Assembly (NCBI GenBank): GCA_013407085.1
Contig: JACCGJ010016141.1
Location: 1-64,000, forward strand
Length of the DNA stretch: 64,000 nt
Reading direction: 5' to 3'
Source of the DNA: Atriophallophorus winterbourni
Lineage: Eukaryota > Platyhelminthes > Trematoda > Plagiorchiida > Microphallidae
Under the pieces are notes generated by a model. That model saw only the letters and a list, made by a program, of their open reading frames with translations. It was not told where the DNA came from and made no database searches. Position 1 is the first letter of the stretch; each line of letters starts with the position of its first letter. Position numbers and translations under genes: made by a program. Shown in pieces: positions 36,924-48,680 of the stretch.

Positions 36924-38695
36924 TCAAATGTAAAGCTCACTAATGATGTTCGTTTGCAAGTGCAAGTCCAATTTCGCTTTAAAAATCGCCAGGCAAGTAG
37001 AGTCCACCACATGCTGGGGTAGGGATTTCCAAAGAAATATAGCTCGTACGGCGAAAAAATGGCGCCGACAATCAATACGAGATCTTTGAAAGTAAAGGGA
37101 TAAGGTGTGTCCGCGTGTCACTTTTCCATCACATACATCAAGCAAGTGTTTTAGTGGATGTCCTTCGGTAGACACAATTCTATAGGTCAGAAGAATATCG
37201 CGTCGTATCCTCCTTTGGGTAAAGTCACATAGACCCAGACGTCGCAGTCTTTCGGTATACGGAACATTGCGAAGACCCATCACTAACTTTGTTGCTCTAT
37301 GATAGATTTTATCGAAGAGAGCAATATCTTTTCGCAGCAAAGGAGCCCAGACCTCGACCGCATACTCCATCGTAGGGTGAAGGTAGACATTCATTATCCT
37401 CGGTAACGTTACCAGAGAGAATCTTCCAAATATTCTTCGAACGATACCTAACAATCTGTTGGCCCGTCAATATATATTCTGGCAGTGCACTGTGCTCTTC
37501 AGGTTTCCACTAATTCACACTCCATGATCTTTTTCTAACGAGCTCCATGCTAGGTTTTCAGTTTTCAATCGATATGTCAAAGGAACATTCTTGCCAAGAT
37601 GGAGCATTTTACATTTCTGTATGTTGAAGGACATGTCATTCACGGCCGCCCAATTCGACACGCTGTCCAAATCCATTTGGAGTTTCTCACAATCCTCTGC
37701 AGAACTAATAGGCGTCCAAATTTTCATATCAGCCGCGAACAGGACCATTATAGACGATATGAGATGGGGTCAAATCGTTTATGTACAACAGGAAGAGGAG
37801 CGGTCCTAACACAGATCCTTGTGGGACTCCACTGGTGGATTTGAACGTTTGTGATAGCACTCCGTTAACTTTAACTCTGGCGTCGCGATCTGACAGATAC
37901 TCGCAAAACCATGAGAGGAGTGGTTCATATATTCCTGAACGCAGCAGTTTTTGAAAAAGCAGATGATGATTGACTCTGTCAAAAGCTTTCGAAATGTCTA
38001 GGTAACAGACGTGGATGCAAGACCTTCTATCCAACTCCTTCGTCCAGTCGTCTAAGCTATGAAAAGATTTGTGAGACAGGATCGGTGATATCGTAATCCA
38101 TGCTGTGCTGGCGAAAATAAATTAAGCGATTTAAAGTGTGCAACCATTCTTTTCGAGAATATACTTTCCATGACCTTAGCAATAACAGGTAAAAGTGTGA
38201 TGGGACGATACTTTGCAGCGTCAGATCAGTAGCCGCCTTTAAAGATAGGTGTTATCACTCCGGACTTCCAATCTTTTGGTACCACCAAGCAATGAATATT
38301 TAAACAGGCTGGAGATCTTTTCACAAACCGGAGCACATCCGGTGTAATGCCATCCGCTCCAGGGGATTTTCTTACATTTAGTTTCAGTAAATGACTTGCG
38401 ACAATCACTGGATTTATTGAAATATCGCACAATGTTTCGATTCCTGTTTCGTTTGAATACTCAGAACGTTCCACTAAAACCTTTGGCACGAACACTTTAG
38501 AATAGTAAATTGCCAGAGCATTTGCGGTTTCCAACGCTTTTTCAGTGAGTTTTCACCATTATGGATGGGAAAAATATCTGGTTTGAATTTTGCTTTCGCG
38601 TTCATTATTTTGTATAGTAACTTAGGGTTTCGTTCCATTTTTGACAGAAGCATCAATTGGTGCGCTTCCTTATCCTCTCGAATCAGTGCAGTCAC
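36924..38695 (-). pseudogene. CR1 ORF2, reverse transcriptase part
   Basis: Pieces in order on the - strand: SKMERNPKLLYKIMNAK, then RKSPGADGITPDVLRFV, VVPKDWKSGVITPIFKGG, YLDISKAFDRVNH (first catalytic Asp), GVPQGSVLGPLLFLLYINDL, VLFAADMKIW and PTMEYAVEVWAPLLRKDI through RRLGLCDFTQRR. The palm motif that should read FADD is FAAD, removing a catalytic aspartate, and several frameshifts and a stop separate the pieces. It cannot encode active enzyme. Confidence 0.88.
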
Positions 38696-38810
38696 TTTGT
38701 TGCGATCGTTTCGATAGATTGTTCTTCCGATGTCAACACCAAATTCAAGACAGAGGGGCGGTCAGAACCTCTCCTCCTTGTGCATTCGTGAACATGGTGT
38801 ATAACGGGAC

Positions 38811-39930
38811 TTAATCTAGTACTTCTCTAAATCGGTGTTCTAGCGTTTGTGTGGAGTGATCGTCCCTGAGATAAAGGGTGGACAGATTAAAATCACACAT
38901 AATAAGTGTAGTTGCTTGTTGTGTGTGAGTCAAGCGCTGAAGCACTTGGATTAACCTTTCGTTGTACGATTCCGTAGATGAAAGGGATGGGTAGACCACA
39001 CCAATAATGCAAACTTCACCAGACATCAGCGTTAAGTAACACCAAATTGTATCCTAGAGCGTGAATTCTGTCTTGTCTATTGGATGGCACTGCAGTCGAT
39101 TATGGTAATAAAGAGCAACACCACCACCACTCCTCTCTCGATCGTTTCTTATCAAATTCATATTTGGAATTGATATATCCGTTTCAATCAATTGGGAAGA
39201 ATACCATGTTTCTGTAATGGCGATAATGTCAGGTGAGTAGCGCGAACATATCTCGGTTAGTTCAGCTAATTTGTTTGGAAGGCTTTGTGCATTTGTATAT
39301 AAACATCTTATAAAGTTTGTGATATTCAAATCATAAAAAGTTATCAATGGTCTGACTCGGTTAGAGTCGGAGTGCTCAAGTTTTTTGGAAGCAATCACTT
39401 GACATTCAAGCTGATCCTCATCACTAGGCGTTTGTGGGTCGGTACTATCCGTTTGCTTGCTTTCGGCTTTTACCCTGGGCAAGTTGAACTTGACGTTTTG
39501 GGGTAGGTTTCTTCTATTAGCTTTCCATTCACGTTTGATAGTATCAGTCATTTCGGTTGTCAAGATGGTTAGCTTTAAAGGGTTAGGACCTTGCCCTTTA
39601 TAGTTGGGAGACCGCGGTATTATAAATACATCCACAAGTATGGCATTTTTAATACGAATTGTTTCGGATAGACATTTCCACTGTTTGAGATCTTGCTCAG
39701 ACTTTTCTTGAGATGGAACGTCAGCAGCATCTTCCGGAACACTTAGAATTACAGCAGTTCTTGGATTACTTTCTTCTCGAGATTTCTGCGACAATTTTCG
39801 CTCCCAACATGGTAAGTCTGCATGGATACGACATGTAGTCTCTGGATCACCTCCAAGAAGGTAAGTATTTAAGAGCACTTTTTCCACGTCCTCCGCAGAT
39901 TGCAGCGTTATTCTTAAAAGGCGAGGATCA
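38811..39930 (-). pseudogene. CR1 ORF1 3' part and AP-endonuclease relic
   Basis: One open stretch (39887-39054 and its upstream continuation to about 39925) encodes a hydrophilic ORF1-like segment that runs into LYTNAQSLPNKLAEL and IIAITETWYSS, the first endonuclease motifs with the catalytic Asn and Glu. After a stop, CIIGVVYPS and LIMCDFN follow, where CDFN stands for the usual GDFN. The distal endonuclease, including the SDH box, is missing or unrecognisable near 38700-38810. Confidence 0.75.
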
Positions 39931-40283
39931 TCCTTGTGTGCTAAAGCCCAATGACCTTACTAGAACACGAACACATTCAAAGGCTTTAAGCATTCCGCAT
40001 TCTCGATTGGATATACGTCGTAATTTCTTCTCCGTAAGAATTTGTTCCACTTGGAACTATTTGCCTGAAGAAATCACACGATCAGAATCTGTTGAGGTTT
40101 TCGCTTCCAAACTCGATGAGTTTATGACGAACCATGCGGTATGCGAATGTCCCTATTGATTTTTGAGATATTTTATATTTTTTTAATATATTTTTATATG
40201 TTCCATATACCTTGTCATCCTATGGTTATTGTTAAGCTTAATGCTTTTTTACCATACAATTTTCTGAGTTCTGAGTTCTGAGT
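39921..40283 (+). mobile_element. 3' end of a second CR1 family, nested in CR1 ORF1
   Basis: A + strand frame (39938-40159) encodes TRTHSKALSIPHSRLDIRR, then FFSVRICSTWNYLPEEI, and SVEVFASKLDEFM, the extreme C-terminus of a CR1-like ORF2. It is followed by ~75 bp and a (TTCTGAG)3 tail (about 40258-40280), the short 3' microsatellite typical of CR1 elements. It interrupts the - strand ORF1. Limits are approximate and I did not find a clear target duplication. Confidence 0.75.
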
Positions 40284-40923
40284 TCCGATGAAGGAGTAAC
40301 TGCGGCCAGTCTCATCTGACTACAGAGTTTATACCACTCAGCTAAGTCATGTTTTTGTTTTGCTTCGAACCGCGTTTCCTGCGACTCAGTCACGTTTGTG
40401 CGTATAACACTAAGGTTTACACCCGCGGATTTTGTTTTATAATTTGAGTCAGTCATTTTAGTAGTGGTTTTTCTGAGTCCTTTCTCGTTTCCGTTAAGTC
40501 GAGGAGTCACTGATCCCAACGAACGCTTCCACGTTTTAGTCACCATCTGCGCGGTTATCTGGGCAAATATTGGCCTGTTCGAGTATGATGGATTTTCTAC
40601 CGGCTCTTCGACAGTAACCTCTAAGTCGGGCAACAATGGTGCCTTAATGACCTTGTTTATCAATTCATTCAGTTTTTGCATACTGGATTCCAGTCCATTT
40701 AGACGCATCTCAATTTCATTCTCTGCGATTTTCGCCTCCGAGAATGACGCTGTCTTATGGCCTTGCAAACGTAACAAACACAGGGATAAACATCTCCATT
40801 TATAATCGATACTAAATCTGAGGTTAGCGATTTGTCGCATTTAGCATGAACTTTCGACAAACAATCGTAACACGTGACAGACTTCGACTTAGGACTTACC
40901 GACTTTTGGCAAAAAATACACAT
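40284..40923 (-). pseudogene. CR1 ORF1, N-terminal zinc-finger and coiled-coil part
   Basis: Starts at an ATG (complement of 40921-40923) with CIFCQKSV, then CYDCLSKVHAKC and CVCYVCK: a C-x2-C..C-x2-C-x4-H-x2-C..C-x2-C pattern like a PHD-type finger, as in CR1 ORF1. A frameshift near 40740-40770 moves to the frame with ENEIEMRLNGLESSMQKL, which looks like a coiled coil. The frame ends in the nested insertion. Confidence 0.75.
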
Positions 40924-41416
40924 GCAGCTCGGTGCGCTTTTATCCTTTTCGGGGTCATTCGTTCAAGGTTGCGTGCAGTACTGTTCAGTGGTGTGTGCAC
41001 AGGCAGTGGTTCTGTCGAGCGATCGATGATGAATATCTTGAGCGCGATGAAAAGTGTTGTTCACTAATAAGAACATTATCAGAATTGATTCCGACAATAC
41101 GCTTTGGTAGTTGATCGCACGATCTTGAATATATAACCAGTCGACGGCGAAGAATAAGATTTTTCCAATGACGTTAATCCCTTTGAGGACTTGAAGAGTG
41201 TTAACAGGGTTGCACGCGTAGATCCAATATGGGAAAATCACGAGAAATCCAAATTTGCTCGTATTATCGAATACCGCTACGAGAGTGGTATATTCAGAAA
41301 GCTGACTTGGAGCGGAGTCCAACAAGGTATATTATATCCACGTCCGTGTAAGTATAAGGATAGTATATGCTGATAATCAGGAGCTCAAAAAATGCAACCG
41401 CACGGCATGAACTTGA

Positions 41417-41545
41417 CGTAACGCATTGATAAAGGTGTCTTATCCTTGAGGTGCATTAGAACCGAACGGATAGTTTTCCCTTTCTTATAAGTTACGCGTA
41501 TGGCCGCCTGGTTTAAGATTTTGCGTATTGCTTCAAATGTGCATT
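41417..41545 (-). pseudogene. Penelope-like element, RT-endonuclease connector
   Basis: The - strand encodes NQAAIRVTYKKGKTIRSVL, then MHLKDKTPLSMR. In Penelope-like proteins this R..L..KD..P block lies between the reverse transcriptase and the GIY-YIG nuclease. It is thus the missing upstream neighbour of 36440-36809, separated from it by the CR1 insertion. The reverse transcriptase itself is absent; sequence beyond about 41560 switches to an inverted terminal repeat. Confidence 0.7.
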
Positions 41546-41564
41546 TTAAATACAGTATAAAAAC

Positions 41565-41700
41565 TGTATCCCGTGACTATCCCCATTGGTCTGACGAAGC
41601 TTGTGTGTCAGAAGTGAAACGTTACCCAAAAACTACTTTAACCGATTGCACTCAAATTTCCTTGCATTATTGCAGCATTAAATTCCATTTTTTTCACAAA
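41565..41700 (+). ncRNA. Inverted Penelope terminal repeat with hammerhead ribozyme
   Basis: CTGACGA (41591-41597), stem II with A(G)CTT/GAAGT, GAAA (41616-41619), C-G, then GTT with predicted cleavage after 41623. GAAACGTTACCC and the following AAAACTACT..AACCGATTGCA match the 36.1-kb copy almost exactly but in opposite orientation. An inverted partial terminal repeat at the 5' end is typical of Penelope-like insertions. Confidence 0.7.
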
Positions 41701-43059
41701 AATGTTGTTCTACTAAATTACAGTAAAATGGAACGATTATTACTGAGTTTGAGAGTGGGGACTAAAGTAATCTTCAGCAACAGTTACATTGAATGAAGAA
41801 CGTCAAGAATACACAGGAAGAGAATAAAGGATTTCGTAGGTATTACACGTCACGTTCCACAATACAAGTGTAAAAATAGAAATGTAGCTGATCAACATCA
41901 CTATGAGAACGACGCATACATTGACTGCTCAACACAAAAGCTTGAAAAATTAGTTCAAATGACTTTCATCTCTGAAAAATTAATAATAACATTCACCAAC
42001 AAATCAATATGTAGAAAGCAGCTTAAAGACCACTTCAGGCAAACTCAGTGTTTATTTATCAATTGAATTGTTCCTGTATCGCAGGATACATTGGCAAAGC
42101 GAATGTCTGAACAGCAACAAATTTTGTCAAGCAAATGTTGTTTTAATAAGGTTCATTGTTCAATTTCAGCTTTATGGTTGACTTTGAAAATCGAGTAAAA
42201 CTTAAGGAGGTGTTCTTATTTGCCTACCCGGTTTCTCTCAACCTTCATTACGAGTTACCTGGCAAATCTTGTCAACAGCCGAGGAGATTGCAATCAAAAT
42301 CTTATGTTCAAATTTATGCATCCAAAAACGACTAGTTCGCAATGTTTCTTGGCCTTGGCCAAATTCTGTATCTTCCAAACTATTTAACACCACGAGACAT
42401 TGATTTATGTTTAATGGTTGATGTCGATCTGATCATTTTCATTTCCGTAAGCTTTTGTATTAGAGCTTGATGTGAAATATAGAAAATTAAATTCTTTGCT
42501 ATAGCAAATTGTTTTTTTTACAAACATGGGGATATTTATTCAAACGTCAATGAAGATATATGAATCATTTACTCGAGAATACATAAGATGCTTCATGCTC
42601 AAATAAAGTAATTCTTTCTGCATATCTGCTACTTGTTTTAATCTGAACGTATGGATTATGGGTCGAAATATGTTTGTTGCTAACAAAGATCGTTTTATTT
42701 TGCAACAAAATTTTCACTGTATTTTACATGATTGAACACTTTGGACATCATTCACACCTACTATTCCCGAATATTCGAACACATATTTCGGATTTTCCAG
42801 CCACTAGCCTAGTTTTTAAAACTCTAGCTAACGTTAGCGTGAAAACCTGGAAAAGTTACGATGTTTAGAATATAAATGTCGCTCCTTCATTTATAGGTCT
42901 TATTTTCAATGCAATGTTTAATTTTTCATTACAAGAATATTCTGTTTTGATTTGATCAGTAAGCGAAAATATTTATCTAAACCTCAACTATCATTGAACC
43001 CGAATGTACGTCGAAGAAAGATATCTTTATCAGGTTGTGCGGAAATGTGAAAAACAACA
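41701..43059. other. Intergenic, nothing recognised
   Basis: AT-rich; no domain or repeat I can name. The frame at 42674-42868 is unrecognised. Confidence 0.4.
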
Positions 43060-43655
43060 TGCATTTTGAGGCCAACTATAAGCATGCACGAAACGTACTC
43101 GGCTTACTCGGACGAATTTTCGGACGCTTCCCGCTGAAATCACTCAATACATGGATACACTAATATGGGGACTATACAGCGCAAGCTTGGGTACCATGGT
43201 TTAAACAAGATATCTCGCTGCTCAAAAGGATTCGCTATTAAATAACTAAAATGTTTACCGGATTGTATAATAACCCCTTTGAGCAGTGAATGGCTAGACT
43301 CGGACTGTGCACTCTCGAGCCTGAGCGAATAAGAACAGAACTTATCTTGGGATGCCGAATAATCCATACGACGTTCCTCCTTCTCAGAAACCCATTTTAT
43401 GTTGGTTGCAGTTTCCCCAGAACCCGATTACAACCTATTCAGTGCTTTTATGCGTATGGTTTCTATTGGTAGTTTACATCCAGAAATTGTTCTCATCAGT
43501 GCCACTATTCACGCCCTTCGATATTTTCAAAACTGGAATTACTATTACTCCTTCTTAGAACGACAATGATGCCAAATAGCAAGTATGACTTATTTACATA
43601 CTCTGGCATTGTACGGCTATTTGCTTTTTTCACCATAAATCTTGAATCCTTAATC
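43060..43655 (+). pseudogene. CR1-like 3' fragment
   Basis: The + strand reads VLGLLGRIFGRFPLKSL, then AQAWVPWFKQDISLLKRI and MARLGLCTLEPERIRTELI with stops and frameshifts, paralleling GIVRRIFGRFSLVTL, WAPLLRKDIALFDKI and RLGLCDFTQRRIRRD of the 36.8-kb CR1. It ends with CATAAATCTTGAATCC (about 43636-43651), the same 3' tail. It is the same CR1 family, 5'-truncated. Confidence 0.75.
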
Positions 43656-44510
43656 TCGCGTTTAACCTAGACCGTGGCATAACTATAAATGCTCGATTAT
43701 TCAAAAACATCGACTAACCAATTAATAGATGTTTGTTTATTTCATGTTTTAGAGCTTTCAAATTTGTGATTAGCTAATACCACCATACGCATCTCGAGTT
43801 CGCTTTGAGTATAATTATTCGCCTCTCGCATATTTCACTTCGAAAAAATCGATAGGATTTTGGCGAATAATGTTTATTTCTCCAACTGTGCAGTGAACTG
43901 GAATCAGCGGTTTAGCAAGAGGCAGTGTAATCTATCACGGTCTACTGACTGCTTCGAAGGTGTGGATATTGTTAATTCGTATTAGTTCGTCTCAATTGTC
44001 CGCGAATGTTTGTGGATATTTGCGCACAATGGATATTAACACTCATTTGTTTTGTGCGATAAATAAATGTCTCTTATGAAACACTGACTCATGCTGCTAA
44101 TGAAAATGCTGATTTTCAACTTGGTTTGATTTATTACTTGTATGCAACTGTTGTTGCATATACCAAATATTCTGTATAATAAATAAGACAGTAATAGTTT
44201 TGCATATATTTACCGTTCTTGATAAATATACTGAGTGAGTACTATATAGTGCAGAAATCAGTTCAAGTTACAGTCTATTTGTTGCTTGCTAATAGATTGA
44301 AATTGATTACTGAACTCGCAGTCTCATTGCTATTTTGCAGGAATACATCTGGCCAGTTTGAGTTTTCGCGATTTCTAACACGTGGTATTTTAATTTCATT
44401 ACGAAAAATTATCATTTAAATATTGAGAATCTGTTATTGATATATATATATCATTGATTTGCTTAAAATTGCGCTATTATTCACTGTTGAACTAAAATAA
44501 ATTTACCAAT
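43656..44510. other. Intergenic, nothing recognised
   Basis: AT-rich sequence without recognisable coding or repeat structure. Confidence 0.4.
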
Positions 44511-44835
44511 GTATTGTGGTGCTCACATCCTCATCCCTTGCACACCACTACCGGTTTCTGGCTGTTTGCCTTCATCAGGTAGAGACAGTAAGATCAGGTT
44601 CAGTGAGACTTGAAACAGTGGAAAAGCGGTAAACAAAGTTAAACGTGTATGTCACTGTTATTTAAGGTGCTTACAAATAACCACGCTGTTCAAATACAGA
44701 AACACAAAGTGATTCCTGGCGCATATAAATGACCAATATATTGTGGTGCTCATATCCCCGTGTCTTACACACCACATTGGTCTGTTATATGCGCCTCGAG
44801 CGCATGACCAGGAATCACCTTGTTATTCTGTATTT
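44511..44835 (-). mobile_element. Hammerhead-bearing repeat, about 1.3 tandem units of 227 bp
   Basis: TATTGTGGTGCT starts two units at 44512 and 44739. The first unit holds the best-preserved ribozyme core in the window: on the - strand CTGATGA (44578-44572), a GGC/GCC stem II with AAACA loop, GAAA (44558-44555), then the palindrome ACCGGT and A, with CTAC before and GTGG after pairing as stem I. The second unit switches orientation near 44778 into the CTCGAG..AGGAATCAC block. Not protein-coding. Confidence 0.75.
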
Positions 44836-47800
44836 AAAATAAATATAGTATCAAAAACTCAATATATTTCCTGTGCTTATATGGTAAATATTCTGAGTAT
44901 TATAAATATTCTCGTTATTCCATTTTATTACACCTAATTCTAAGAATTTGCAGGTTATCCACATATAAGTGTTCTTTATGAAACAATGGAGGATTCTACA
45001 ATTAAAATTTTCTATCTGAAAAGGATAAAACATAATTGATTTTCATCGAATAATTTCATGTTTTCTGCTGGAATAAATGTGCCATGTAGATTAATACATG
45101 TATTTAAATCAATTCTAGAATGGTTCCGCGATTGCTTAACAGAAACGATGTTTTCTCATAATTCTTATTCCAAATGAATATTCTGGTTTTGTTTTTTGAT
45201 TCATTTTAAGTCCAATAATCGTATTCTGTGTTTACAATGAATTCTCATCTTACGACCGTTTCCGTGTTATTCCGATTTATTTAGAGATGACGCTACGATC
45301 AGGATCTCCGTGCAATAAATCCTGTTACAAGCCACTACCACCGTTCAAATAATTCGGACCCATATACGTTTGACTCAGGCAAATAGAAAATAGTTAGAAA
45401 TTATCATTACTCAATATTACGCAGTATTCAATTAAAAAGAAACACTAAATTATTCGAATAGATCTGCATTTGAACTTAAATTTATGTAATATTCGCTACA
45501 ACATTTATATGCTCTTTTCAAATATATAATTTACTATTGAGCAATATCATTTAACTGGGAAATACCAAATGTGATTTGGTTCTCGTGAATGAGAACGAAA
45601 CGAATTGCTCTCCACGATATAAAATAATTAAGGCTACAGATTGTGATCAATAATCACTTCATATTATGTAACATTTTACAATCAACCTTTCACTTTAGCA
45701 ACGATTTGATAAGTGATAGCTGCAAACCTATATGTGACGCCAAAAGACTAATTTGTGGTGAATTGTCTTGAGCAGACCCGTGCTTATTGAGGCGAATATT
45801 TTCACTCTGGGGCCGTCAGACACCCCACAAGTGTTGCATCGACATTGATACGTGGCTGCATTAGACAACTCCTTACGTTGTCTCAAAATCAGTCAACATA
45901 CTACAGTTTCTCGCAAAGTTGGCAGCTGAGCACATAACGCCTGAGCAACCCCGTTTGTGAGGCCGGTTTGAGGGTTCGCGTTCGCCAACTTTCTGATGAC
46001 GCAAACTTCGACCTGTATTCCCATGGGGTGATTCGACAAAAGCAAGACCTCATGCCTCAGGGGGAAATTAGGAAACAAAGCGCGATACAAAAATAAAGAT
46101 TTGAGTTTCGTTCCAAAACGAGTGAGTTATTTTGATGTATTTACATACAAAAATATATTGACTATGCGTATTAGATGGAGACACGAATCAATCCCGTGAA
46201 ATCATTAACTATTTCATTATTTATATCATCAATGTGTAACAAAATGCATATGTACATTTTTAAAATCTGTATTGGATCGCAAATAATTGATTACTGAATC
46301 CCATTGTCGTTTTCAACACGATATAATCTTTTTTATTTATTAACTTTTAAAACGACCAGTTACATTGTGCAAAGATGCGTATGAATTTTGATTTCGTTTC
46401 CATGCATAGTTATTTTATTTGGTGTTCATACTAATGCGTAGATATCGTTATAGATAAGACCCAGAATTATTCTCCAACTGGGATCACATAAGTGGGAAGA
46501 AATTGGCCACATTAATTATTACATATTCGAGGAAAATTGCTCATTTGCTACTTCAAATATAGCTTTATGTGTGGAATAAGCCAAGTGTTAAAAATTGATG
46601 CAAGGTACCACCTAACACTATTTGGAACACTATTAGAACACTATTTTAGCAATAAACTGATGACAGCGATGATGGTTGATTTTCGATTGAAGTCAGAATC
46701 TATAATTGAGTAGTATATGAAATTCGACTGAAGCGCGTGATCCGTTTCAAGGTTAATGCCACTCACCAGGTATGCGTATTGGTGACATGACATTAGATTT
46801 GCCTTCCGACTGTTGGCTAAACCCTATGAACGCTTGAGTAATTTTAATAAACTCCATCCACATTTTATTTAAATGTTAATATTTTGCTAGCATTATTTTG
46901 AAGAAACGTCCAGCATTACGGGCACAGGTAGATTTTCGTATTCTGAAGTGCTAAACAATGCATTTACTATTCAGAATTCTAGTCTTTCATAATTCATCAC
47001 ATATCAGCACATATTTTGTAGGGAAGGAATGTATAATTAGAAATAATCAATTGAGTCATGTGCTGAGATGAATGTGAGCCATGATTGCCGGTGAACCATC
47101 GAACCCATTCACTTGAATGTGTGTAACCAGAGTGAATAATGTTCAAGGCAAATAGGTCAACTGAATTAGTTTTTCCTACGCGATTAGGCACTACTTGGAT
47201 TAAGTTCGACCATTTTTGGTAAGGCTGATTGTACTTGCTAAAATGAAGGGATGTAACATTATATTCCCTGTTATCATCATCGCTTTGGGTATGACGAAGC
47301 ATGTGCATTAAAATCACAGTGTCGAACTTAAATGGATTAAATAGTTTTCTCAGAAATATACTTCAAGTGCATGTTATGAAATATATTTTCTAAAAGATTT
47401 CGACCTGTATGCTGTTAAGCATTCCCACAATTTCATCCTTGTTAAATAGCGGATTGTCAAGACATTCAATGTAAGGTCTATTTACGTATAGGCATTTGCT
47501 TCAAAATAATCAAAATAACCCTGTCGTAAGTACAACTCCTATTAGTATTTCGAAAACAGAAACAAAATATGCTGAATGAAGCAAATGTGTTCGCATAATG
47601 TCTTCCATTCAGATCATATATAAAGATACATCAGAAGCAAGTGAATAGCTGTTCCACCACGGTCAAATAGATATGCGTTGCCTATATACTGACGGCCAAC
47701 AAATGTCCGAAGTAACCAAACGATTAATTTATAAATTGTAAACAAAGTTGATAGTCAAAATCTAGAATCTCACAGGCAGTAGATGATGAGAATGGAAGAT

Positions 47801-48485
47801 GAACTTGCGTTTCGTGAATGTTATTTTTATCCATCAGAAAATGCTTAGCAATCTCAGGTCAACTGCGACATAACGAAAACCAAAGAGGACTAGCCTGGTA
47901 GCGTTGTCGTTACAAAAGTTAATCCATTTTGACCAACGTGTTCGGACTATGAATGCGGGATTAATATAAATTCCTCATGAATATATACAAGAAAGCTGAA
48001 TTTAGTAGTATTGTCAACGAATAAGATGATGAAGAAGAAAATGACTTTATTCGTGCAAACGAATTTTCAGCAAATTAAATTAATTTCTCCACAAAGGCTA
48101 GAAAATTTGAAATGTATAAAATTACACAAGCCTGTTCCATGCAAAATAAAACATTATAAATACTGTACGTGGGTCAAAATATTGTCAGGTAACCCAGCCC
48201 TAGACAGACACGCAAATAAAGTTAAAAAATGAAGTTAGAAAATTGATAAAGAGTTCTCAACATCGGTTATCAAATTGTCAGACGCATCTTCAACTGTGAA
48301 ACAACCATGGATTCACCAAACAAGTATGGTAGCTGATAAGGGACAAGAGAGTTTCAGAATTTATTATTACTTAACTACGGAATAAAATATTGGATTCCAA
48401 ATGAGGAAACATATTTGCAGGCAAAAATGGTCTTGTTCAGTGGATGCGAACTATCAGAATAAAACAAAGATATACTTGAATGCCA
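44836..48485. other. Intergenic, nothing recognised
   Basis: About 3.6 kb of AT-rich sequence. Short frames (for example 46997-47317, 48011-48232) lack domains. A GC-richer patch near 45880-46060 is unrecognised. Confidence 0.4.
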
Positions 48486-48680
48486 CTGTTGCATAGGGTT
48501 CGTTCAACGAACCACGATGTTCAAACACAGAATCTTTTATTGATTTTTGGTCAAGCACTCATGTGCTTATGTATGACAAAAGTCATATGTTGCTCACATT
48601 CCCCGCACTTACACACCACTACGGGATTCTGGCTGTTTTTCGTCATCAGGTGCAGGCAGTAAGATTAGGTTCATTAAGCC
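48486..48680 (-). mobile_element. Inverted copy of the hammerhead-bearing repeat
   Basis: The - strand carries CTGATGA and CAGAATCCCGTAGTGG, a slightly mutated ribozyme core, then the GATTCT and GGTTCG blocks. It abuts the direct array that starts at 48681, forming an inverted junction. Confidence 0.75.

Larger units (their letters stand above)
36802..41424 (-). mobile_element. CR1-like non-LTR retrotransposon inserted in the Penelope element
   Basis: Element limits are 36810-41416, bounded by the direct repeat CGTAACGC (36802-36809 and 41417-41424). On the - strand it has a ~490-bp leader, ORF1 with a PHD-like zinc finger, an AP endonuclease relic, a reverse transcriptase and a 3' end with the tail TTGAATCCTTGAATC. 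Total length without the nested insertion is about 4.2 kb, so this is close to full length. All frames are broken. Confidence 0.85.

Noticed and set aside
39938..40159. Possible independent small gene on the + strand
   Set aside because: It is the CR1 ORF2 C-terminus within a nested insertion, followed by a CR1-type microsatellite tail.
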